DNA of 64,000 nucleotides from Henckelia pumila (Eukaryota > Streptophyta > Magnoliopsida > Lamiales > Gesneriaceae): the NCBI RefSeq assembly GCF_033568475.1, contig NC_133123.1, positions 2,604,001 through 2,668,000 of the forward strand, in the 5' to 3' direction. A model generated the notes under the pieces. The model searched no databases and was not told the origin of the DNA. It was given only the letters and a program-made list of their open reading frames with translations. A program made the position numbers and the translations under genes. How positions within the stretch are numbered: the stretch's first letter is position 1; every line of letters starts with the position of its first letter. Below, in pieces: positions 55,611 through 64,000 of the stretch.

Positions 55611-56442
55611 AACCACTGGAACTAGACGAACTGTTCCCTTGCCTTTTGAACTGTTTACCTCTTGCTTTGTACTGATCTTTTCTGCTTTCCCCACTGTTTC
55701 CACCTTCATACCTTTGCTGCTGGTTCTGATGCTGCGGTGGCTGATTCTGATACTGAGATGGTGGGTTTTGATACTGCCTCTGTTGCTGAGGTGCTACCTG
55801 GTTACCTCTTTGCCTCCACAATCCTGCTTCCGCTCCCTTTGCGTAATTCATAGCATCCGCAAAGTTGTTAGGCCTGTTGGTGTTTACCAACGTGAAGACA
55901 TCGGGGTTCAAACCATTGATGAACTGATCTGCCTTAGCTTCTTCATCTCCGGCAATTAGCGGTGCAAAACGCAACAGACTATCGAACTTAGCCACGTACT
56001 CTTCAATGTTCAGATTCCCTTGCCTCAGATTGGCAAACTCTGCTCCCTTATCTTTGCGATACGAGATATGGAAAAACCGATTATAAAACTCAGATTTAAA
56101 AAGAGTCCAAGTAACTTCCGTACCTCTACTCTCCATTGCTTTCTTTGTCATGATCCACCAGCTCTTAACAACCCCACGTAGCTGATGAATGACTAACCTG
56201 ATTCTGCGGTCATCTGTGTAATCAATGGAATCGAACAGCTGATCAATATCATCCAACCAACTCTCGCAGTCAACTGGATTTTCTGAACCCATCAACAACG
56301 GCGGATTGAACGACTGAAACCTCTTCAGCAAGGTTTCCATAGGAGTCGCTGAAGCATCCAACTGATCAACTTCAGTGCTAGCTTGCTCAGTCGCAGGGAT
56401 AACTGGCGGTGTGTTTCTGTTTATTACTCGACGAGGACCCAT
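55611..56442 (-). pseudogene. G1 gag, N-terminal part
   Basis: Minus strand from ATG 56442 (MGPRRVINRN). Chromovirus gag: [86 protein letters not shown], then a glutamine-rich region. It is cut at 55610 by solo LTR B and continues with the zinc knuckles at 53742. This part has no internal stop. Confidence 0.9.
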
Positions 56443-56720
56443 CTGATAATCAAAGGTTAGGACACGAGATATCTCAATCGCTACAATCAGTGCCCTTACA
56501 ACCGCTTGGAATACCGGATACCAGTCGATAACAGAAACAGTTATATCTCAAGTAGATCATGCTTATAAATTAAATCACATAATCATGTAATTCAATAATT
56601 CTCAATAATAAAGCATGCTCGCATGGAGATAAGTACATAGTTAAAATAATTCAAACACATGCGAGGAGCCAAATACACGCAGACTCGATCTACCCGCTCA
56701 CTCTAGTTCGACCAAGAATC

Positions 56721-56738
56721 TTAACGTCTCTGATACCA
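56721..56738 (-). other. G1 primer-binding site (initiator tRNA-Met)
   Basis: Minus strand TGGTATCAGAGACGTTAA, five bases inside the 5' LTR. Confidence 0.88.
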
Positions 56739-56743
56739 CTTAA

Positions 56744-58724
56744 TGTGAGACCTCGTTTCTAATCAACTAATATCAGACGACAAACGATAAGTAAACAAGA
56801 ACCCAAAGTATTTATTTATTTTATTTTTTAAAAAGGAGGCTCGCGCGCCCGCGCCTACGCCTCGCAAATCCCAGCGCGCCCGCGCTCATACCTCGCAAAA
56901 ACTAGCACGCCCGCGCTCTAAGTAAGAGCGCCCGTGCCCACACCTCGCAAAGAGGCCGCGCGCCCGCGCCGTCCCCTCGCCCAGAGAAGTTAAGGCACTG
57001 AAATAAACTCAATCAAAACCTAAACACTAGCATTAAGAGTATTTGATATTCCAATAACAATACAAGAAAGGTTTAGGGGAGAGCAACATTCAATTCGATA
57101 GCACCTACATCATTTTTTGCTTACAAAACATATACGAGAAGTTCGAATGACTAAACATGATCGCAAAACATAACTAGGTTGACATGCTGATTCGACTTCT
57201 AAACGAGTCTCACTTCTATCTCTTGCTCTGGACGCTAACCAGGTCTATGCTGACTTGATCCTGCCCTTCCTGTTGCCAAGTACACATACAAAACAAAGCA
57301 ACAGCCGGATAATCGGTGAGAATGATAATCCCAGTAAAAGCAACATATCAAGTAATGCAACAATAAACATGCTTCCAAGACAACAACAAAATCAATAACA
57401 ACGTAATGAAATGCATGTCTTTAAACCGGGATATCAAATCTGATAGCAAAGGATTGCTGCTGTGCTTTTGGGATCCCGAGGATGAGATCACGTGACGACT
57501 CACCGACTCTCCCAATCGTGGTGGTGCCACGTATCCCACTCCTCTAGACTTTGAGCAACTATAATGAGTATGCTAGCACTAGGCGCAATGACTACGTCCT
57601 AGGCCACTCGAATATAGCTCCCAAACGTCTAACAAAAGGCTGTTCTGCCCATCGAAACAATAGTGCTGGCTCAATATGAATGCATATGGAAACAAAAGGA
57701 ACTTAGCCATATAAATTCATTCAAATAATCAACAAAATACAGGTTCCATAAACTAGAACCAGTATCAATGCAATATGTGATTTCAAGGGAAACTCGAGAA
57801 CCAACTGTCCCGAGTATGCTATCCCACTACAAAGATTGCTTTTACCTTTCAATGCCGTAGATCCAACTCCGTACAAGCTACAACAAAAGATTGTATCAAC
57901 AACTAGACAACCTAAACAACAAACAACGGTTCAAGGAAATCTCTTTACCGTTCTTCGTCCAACTCTCGACGAATAATGCTGCTAACCCAGGGCTCGACAC
58001 ACTCCAACGAATCTGTACGAATACAAGAGTTGATCAACAACCACGATCATTCACAAGCCAAGGCTTCACTCAATACCAAAAACGATTCGAAAACCCAAAA
58101 CTCAAACCGACGGCATAACGGCTATAAACTGAACAAACCGAAAATGCAGACAGCAGTTCAATACTGATATAATCTTATTTCAATGCCCAAAACAACAATA
58201 ACAAAGCAAACCCATCAATCTCAAAATCCACATTTTCGAAAATGGCTTCCAAAAATCATAACAAATCCAAACGTCGCTCTAATTCAAAACCGACAGATAA
58301 TAAACGATCAGAACTCTATCTAGAACAACATACTCGAATCTAGAACGATTCTAACAACATCCAAAAACTAGAATGTATCCGATCGTAGAAAAACTTACGA
58401 TATAACAGAGCTCTCACTGCAGTGATCGATAATCTGCCTTCAGAAATAAATTCCAACGGCCGGGTCGAGCTCAGACTGAAATCTGGAAGCTTGGAAAAGG
58501 TTGGAGGCGTCTTCAATGGAGCTCACGGTTTGGAGGAGGAAGAAGAAGACTTTGTCAACAAAATCTAAGTGTAGATAATATATAAAAATCAATATTTGCG
58601 TTTTAGTCCCTGAAATTTCCAAAATTTGCAAAAAGGACCCTGATCAAAATCAAATCGGCTCGAGAACTCTGTAATCTCTGATTAACTCAAATAAACTCAT
58701 TTAAGATAAAAACAGGGCGTTACA
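56744..58724 (-). repeat. G1 5' LTR (right copy)
   Basis: 1981 bp, partner of 36009-37990. At least two dozen differences by eye, mostly transitions, many at CG sites. GC-rich block at 56840-56975. Followed by the AGATG duplication. Confidence 0.93.
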
Positions 58725-60371
58725 AGATGTTATTGGATTTGAATTTTAGTTGGATAAATATGTTCTTGAGATAATAGAGACGGTATATCTAAGACGGTTT
58801 GAGAAAATACCATCGTTTGAACATGTTTTTGATTTTTGAAGAATTTTTGGAATTTTTGGAGTTTTTGGTTAATGATTTTCAAAAATTAGAGATGATTTGG
58901 ATGATGATATTGTGATGGAATTGTGGTAATAATAGTGTTGAGAATTTTGGAAATACTTGATTTTAGACGTTATGCCGTCGGGTTGAATTTTGAAGAAATT
59001 GTTAAATGATTATTTTAGAAAGAATGACAAGGAATGATATTGAGAAATAATGTTGTCCATTTCGGATTTTGAATTGGAATTTGTTGAATTGGAATCGCAA
59101 GAAATCGAGTTATTTAGAGTTCGATCAAGATTGAAATTGATTATTATTTGAAATGCGATTTTTGGATCGAACAAGAAATTGTTATGAATTTCATATGAGT
59201 GTAGCTTTCAAGACTTGAGCATTTCCGGACTTGGAATTGAGGTATGGATAGACAATGAAGAGCTTGGGATTGAATCCTCGAGAAGATTTGAGATTCTCGA
59301 GCCCAATAAATCACACACTTATTTGCCATATTATTTGAATTATATGAATTGATTGAATATCATAAAATTATCAATTTGATTTTATTCGATGATTATCGAT
59401 ATATAATTCATGCTAATGATTTGATATATGAGATGAGATGCTCAGATTGAGCAGAGATTTTGATATCTTGAATTGCATCATCTCATTCATATTGAGCCAG
59501 ACTTTATTCAGATTTGATGGCAGACTTGCCTAGATTGCAGCGGACATTTGGGTCTATATTTGAGTGGTATGGAATGTAGATCAACTTCCATTACGAGAAT
59601 ACTTTATATAGGAGTGCCGAAGTCCGGGGTTGAGAAGCTCAACGCCCACCCCGATTGGGAGAGTAGGTGGCGACGTTGTGTTTTTCCCTTAGGATCCCTA
59701 AGATCAAGATTCAGACTGAATCAGAGAATTGATAACCCCAGATTATTGAGCATGCATTTCCTCCATGCATTATCCATTTGAGATTACTTATGGATTTATA
59801 TTGATATCATTGAAATGTTTAAATGCTCATTTGTTTCTGTCATTCATACTGGGTTTTTATACTCACCGGTTTTCCGGCTGTTGCTTTGTCTTGTGTGTGT
59901 GCATTGCAACAAGTGGTTCGGGGTCAAGCTTTAGAGGACCTTGAGGATTAAGAATTGAGAGTAGAAGTGGAGCTTGGGTCTATCAGACAAATAAATTTTA
60001 AATAAATGTTGAAAACATGTTGAATATTTGAGCTTTCAACCTCGTTGCATGTTATGCGCGTTTGAATGATTTTCAGACATCTTTTTATTGTATGTTGTGA
60101 TCTAAACTTTGAGAGGTCACCATTTTGGGTTTTTGGAGCAAGAAAAGAAGAGAAAATCAGATTAATTCGAAGCCGCAGCGCGCGTCCGTGCAGCCCGGGG
60201 GCGCGGCCGCGCGTCCGGTGCGCATTTTTGCGCAACGGAGGCGCGTCCGCGCCTCCACCACTAAAAAAAAAAAAACTCTTTCCGCGACGCGTTTTTGCGT
60301 TGCCGAATGTAGAGTATGCGTCGCCAAATATTATATTGCTTTTATTTTTATATTTGCACCCGAGGTCTCCA
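58725..60371 (+). repeat. G2 LTR, right part
   Basis: Continuation of the LTR that starts at 35602, beginning with the AGATG duplication and ending GAGGTCTCCA eight bases before the primer site. It contains the ACCGGTTTTCCGGCTG motif shared with other chromovirus LTRs here, and a GC-rich block (60165-60255). Confidence 0.75.
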
Positions 60372-60378
60372 TATTAGG

Positions 60379-60396
60379 TGGTATCAGAGAGAGGTT
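60379..60396 (+). other. G2 primer-binding site (initiator tRNA-Met)
   Basis: TGGTATCAGAGAGAGGTT, shortly after the LTR end. Confidence 0.85.
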
Positions 60397-60742
60397 GAGA
60401 TACCTTGAGTATATTGAAGACTTAGAGCGGGGTAGATCGAGTCACCTTGATTTGATTTTTGCATGAGATTGATTACATTGCATGATTATATGAACTCCAT
60501 GCAAGCATGCTTAACTGCTTTAAGATTTTGTGATTACTTGATTTTTTTAAAATTAATTGTTGAGCATGTCATGATTGAACAGTGAATCAGGACGATTCCT
60601 TTTGAGAATTTCGAGAATGAATCAGAATGATTCTAGATAAGAAATTGAGCATGATTGAATTGAAAGAGCAGAAAATGAGAGATATTGAAATGATATTTTT
60701 GATATCTTAATTGTTTATACATTAATATTCTATTATCAGAGA

Positions 60743-63700
60743 ATGGCTCCTCGTAGGACAAGAAACAATCCTAGTACAGAGGAAGCATCTCAGACTGAGG
60801 AAGTCCCACGAATAGTAGGAATACCTCAAACTAAACAGGGCAGTGCTGCAGCCGACCCTATGGATACTACTCCTACACCAATGAGGTATTACTAAAGAGA
60901 TTCCAATCCTTTAAGCCACCAACTCTGAAGGGAACAGAAAATCCCATAGAATGTGAAATTTGGCTTGAAGACATCGAGCAATTATTTAAGTCATTGGACT
61001 ATTCCGACGAACGTAGAGTTCGACTGATTTTTCACCAATTTCTTGAAGTAGCCAAAAGTTGGTGGGTGACAACTAAGAAAGCCTTGGAGAATCGAGGTAC
61101 CGTAATCACTTGGAATGTGTTTAAAACTGAATTTTACTAGAGTTTCTTTCCTAATTCTTATAGAAAAGACAAAGGGGCTGAATTTTCCAGTCTGAGACAA
61201 GATGAATTGAACATCGAGGACTATGTTGCTAAGTTCTCGAGCTTGCTGAGATTTGCTCCTCATATTGCTGAGGAGGCTATGGCCGATCAATTCATAAATG
61301 GCCTCAATCCTGACATCTTTACCTTGGTCAATGCTTGGCGACCGAATAATTTTGCTGATGCCCTTAATAAAGCCAAGGGAGCAGAAGCGGGTATCCTGAG
61401 ACAGAGAGGGGCCTCATTCATGCTTCAGTCCTTGAGACAGAAACTGCCACCCCCTCAACCACAATTCCAGCAACATAACAGATATGAAGGAGGTAGTAGC
61501 AGTAGTAGTCGAAAGGACCGATTCAAACCCAGAGGAAAACGGTTCAAGAAACAAGGTAATAGCTCATCGAGTTTCAATGGACCGAGACAATCTGGTTCGA
61601 TTCAGAGTTTAGGATACTCAGGTGTGTACTGTAGCAAGTGTGGAGGAAAGAATCCTAGTGATCAGTGCAGAGGAGTTTCAGGTAGCTATAATATATGCCA
61701 TCAGGTGGGACACTTTGCTAAGGTGTGTCCTAAACGTCGTTCTGAGATGTCGCAAAATATGGGTTCTTCAAGACCTACCTCAAACTTTCAACCTCATAAC
61801 AGGCCAGATCAGAACAATCGGGGAGGAAGCCAGAATGTGAATCAGCTTCCTAGACAACAAGCGAGGGTATATGCACTCACTGAGGATCAAGCTCAGGCTG
61901 CACCAGATGATGTGATAGCAGGTAAATGTTTTATTTCTGGTTATCCTGCTTATGTATTGATAGATACAGGTACTTTTCATACATTCATAGCCAAGAGATT
62001 TATTGAGCTGCATTCTTTACCCTCTGAGCCTTTACCTTATGAAGTTGTTAGTTCTTCACCGTTGGGTAAAGGAAATTTATTGGTGAAATTTACTAGAGGT
62101 TGTGAACTACAATTTGAAGGGAACGTGATAGAATTCGATTGTATAGTGCTTGATCTGTCTGATTTTGACTGTATTATTGGCATTGATGTACTGACCAAGT
62201 ACAGGGCTACAGTGGATTGTTTCCACAAAGTTGTCAGATTTAAACCAGAGATGGCAGACGACTTGAAATTCTATGGCAAGGGTTCTAGAGCTAAGATACC
62301 TTTGATTTCAGTATTAACTATGACACGTTTACTACAGAGAGGTGCCGAAGGATTCTTGGTCTATGCAGTAAATGTACTGAAATCTATCCCAGAATTAACA
62401 GACATTCCAGTTGTGAAAGAATTTGCAGATGTGTTTCCAAACAAAATTCCGGGTTTTCCTCCAACCCGTGAAATTGAATTCAGTATTGAATTGATGTCTG
62501 GTACTTTACCTATTTCGAAGGCTCCCTACAGAATGACACCACTTGAACTTAAAGAACTCAAAGAGCAACTTGAAGATCTATTAGCCAAGGGATACATTAG
62601 ACCGAGTGTGTCACCTTGGGGTGCTCCAGTGCTATTTGTAAGAAAGAAAGATGGGTCGATGAGATTATGTATTGACTATCGACAATTGAATAAAGCCACG
62701 GTAAAGAATAAGTACCCTTTGCCCCGAATAGATGATTTATTTGATCAATTACAGGGTTCTTCCATCTATTCGAAGATTGACTTACGATCTGGATATCATC
62801 GATTGAGGGTCAGAGAGGCAGATGTGCCCAAGACATCATTTAGAACCAGGTATGGGCATTTTGAATTCCTGGTTATGCCTTTTGGAGTGACGAATGCTCC
62901 TGTTGTATTTATGGATTTAATGAACAGAATTTTTCAGAAGTATGTTGACAAGTTCGTGGTTATATTTATTGATGATATTCTGATCTATTCTAAGAATGAA
63001 ATTGAACATGCAGAACACTTGATAATTATCTTACAGATTTTGAGACAAGAACAATTATATGCCAAGTTGTCCAAGTGCGAGTTTTGGTTGGACCGAGTTG
63101 TATTTCTTGGTCATGTGGTTTCAGGAGAAGGGATTTCAGTCGATCCCAGTAAAGTTGAGGCAGTGATTAACTGGCCTAGACCTACTTCTGTTCCTGAAAT
63201 ACGCAGTTTTATGGGTTTAGCAGGGTATTATCGCAGATTTATTGAGGGATTTTCCAGAATTGCGAAGCCAATAACCCAATTAACCCAAAAGAATGCTCCG
63301 TATGTTTGGACAGATGCCTGTGAGAAAAGCTTTGTTGAGTTGAAGAGGAGACTAACCAGTGCTCTTGTATTGACTATTCCTTCAGGTATAGGTGGTTTTG
63401 TCATTTTTTGTGATGCGTCTCACAGAGGTTTGGGTTGTGTGCTTACGCAAAGAGGCCATGTGATAGCCTATGCATCAAGACAATTGAAACCACATGAGAC
63501 CCGATATCCCGTACATGATCTTGAACTGGCAGCCATTGTTTTTGCCTTGAAGATTTGGCGCCATTATTTGTACGGTAAAACCTTTGAAATATTTTATGAT
63601 CATAAGAGTTTGAAATATCTATTTTCTCAGGTAGAACTGAACATGAGACAGAGGCGTTGGTTAGACTTGCTGAAAGATTTTGACTGTGAGATTAAGTATT

Positions 63701-64000
63701 ATCCAGGAAAGTCTAACGCAGCTGCCGATGCCTTGAGTAGAAAGGTATGCAATTTGTCTTTGTATACGATGGGTGTGTATAGATTGATTGAGAATTGTTG
63801 TACTTCTGGTTTGGACTTTGAGACAGATATGCAACCGATCAAAATTTTTGCAATCCAATCCGAACCAGAATTAATGATGAGAGTTAAAGAAGCACAAAAA
63901 TCCAATAAGAACATCCAGAGTTCAATTGAGAAAGTCAAATCTGGACATCAGTCAGAATACCAGGTCAGTGATGATGGAAATTTGTTCGTGAATAACCGTA
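60743..64000 (+). pseudogene. G2 gag-protease-RT-RNase H (partial, two lesions)
   Basis: Starts at ATG 60743 (MAPRRTRNNPSTEE). A 1-bp loss near 60882 shifts the frame, and a TAG at 61138-61140 interrupts gag. From 61141 the frame is open to the window edge (about 950 codons): gag end ([15 protein letters not shown]), zinc knuckles ([13 protein letters not shown]; the second reads [14 protein letters not shown], its first Cys replaced by Tyr), protease with DTG ([11 protein letters not shown]), RT ([30 protein letters not shown]) and RNase H ([27 protein letters not shown]) up to about the start of integrase. It is a close relative of G1 in opposite orientation. The lesions in gag suggest that it cannot make a full polyprotein. 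Confidence 0.9.

Larger units (their letters stand above)
36009..58724 (-). mobile_element. Gypsy chromovirus (Tekay-type) element G1, nested in the G2 LTR
   Basis: Two LTRs of about 1.98 kb, exact AGATG duplications (36004-36008, 58725-58729), PPT at 37991-38002 and initiator-Met primer site near 56721-56738. Its gag-pol is on the minus strand and is broken by AL (40584-52502) and solo LTR B (53743-55605). Pol has frameshifts and stops, and the LTRs differ at two dozen or more sites, so it is older than AL. Confidence 0.93.
35602..64000 (+). mobile_element. Gypsy chromovirus (Tekay-type) element G2, open at right edge
   Basis: Plus-strand element with 5' LTR (split), initiator-Met primer site at 60379 and gag-protease-RT-RNase H coding sequence running off the window. 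The 3' LTR is not in view. G1 with all its nested contents lies inside the 5' LTR. Confidence 0.85.

Noticed and set aside
1..64000. CRISPR arrays, rRNA or tRNA genes
   Set aside because: None seen. Tandem repeats present are LTR subrepeats, satellites or microsatellites in a plant nuclear context; primer sites resemble tRNA ends but are not tRNA genes.

Overview
This is a plant nuclear, retrotransposon-dense window, most likely from a eudicot (Lamiales would fit, but that is only an impression). The evidence is the presence of Ty1/copia, Ty3/gypsy Athila and chromovirus (Tekay-type) elements, a LINE, MITE-like elements and an intron-containing CYP96A-type cytochrome P450. The P450 is the only convincing resident host gene, on the minus strand at 10981-12938. 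Almost everything else is mobile DNA in nested insertions, many with exact or near-exact 5-bp target-site duplications (TSDs).

Layout. 1-768 and 9217-9790: the two halves of an old copia gag/protease (C2), split by a young copia element (C1, 769-9216, TSD CATAC). 9791-16262: C2 leader, the P450 with a MITE in its intron and a foldback at its 3' end, a possible mitochondrial-DNA insert, a hAT-like MITE and a likely solo LTR. 16263-16787: three copies of a 178-bp tandem repeat. 16788-25933: a decayed LINE on the minus strand, split by copia solo LTR A (17122-18985) and by a gypsy solo LTR (19647-24869) that itself holds a 3.07-kb solo LTR (21062-24126). From 25934: a non-autonomous Athila-like element (gag/protease and a plant-transposon-type ORF, no pol), cut at 31180 by a chromovirus-type LTR. 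After a non-coding 1.5-kb internal region comes element G2, whose 5' LTR (35602-36008 plus 58725-60371) is interrupted by element G1 (36009-58724, TSD AGATG). G2 coding sequence then runs off the right edge. G1 in turn is split by copia solo LTR B (53743-55605) and by a structurally complete Athila-lineage element, called AL here (40584-52502, TSD GTGAT).

The standout is AL. It has near-identical LTRs, a tRNA-Asp-type primer site, a polypurine tract and long open gag-protease and pol frames. Where Athila elements usually have an env-like gene, it carries two extra ORFs on the same strand. One is a 183-residue basic, cysteine-rich protein resembling the nucleic-acid-binding cysteine-rich proteins of carlaviruses. 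The other is an intact, intronless 212-residue LONELY GUY (LOG) cytokinin-activating enzyme with the PGGxGTxxE motif. AL also carries a duplicated stem-loop in its LTR with two compensatory base-pair changes, and a nested foldback in its 3' region. An Athila element with a LOG gene plus a virus-like cysteine-rich protein gene is my candidate for an undescribed system. Pairing these with host proliferation or silencing suppression is inference only.

Insertion order follows from the nesting: LINE, then non-autonomous Athila, then the chromovirus LTR/G2, then G1, then AL. LTR divergence agrees: G1 LTRs differ at two dozen or more sites, AL and C1 LTRs at only a few.
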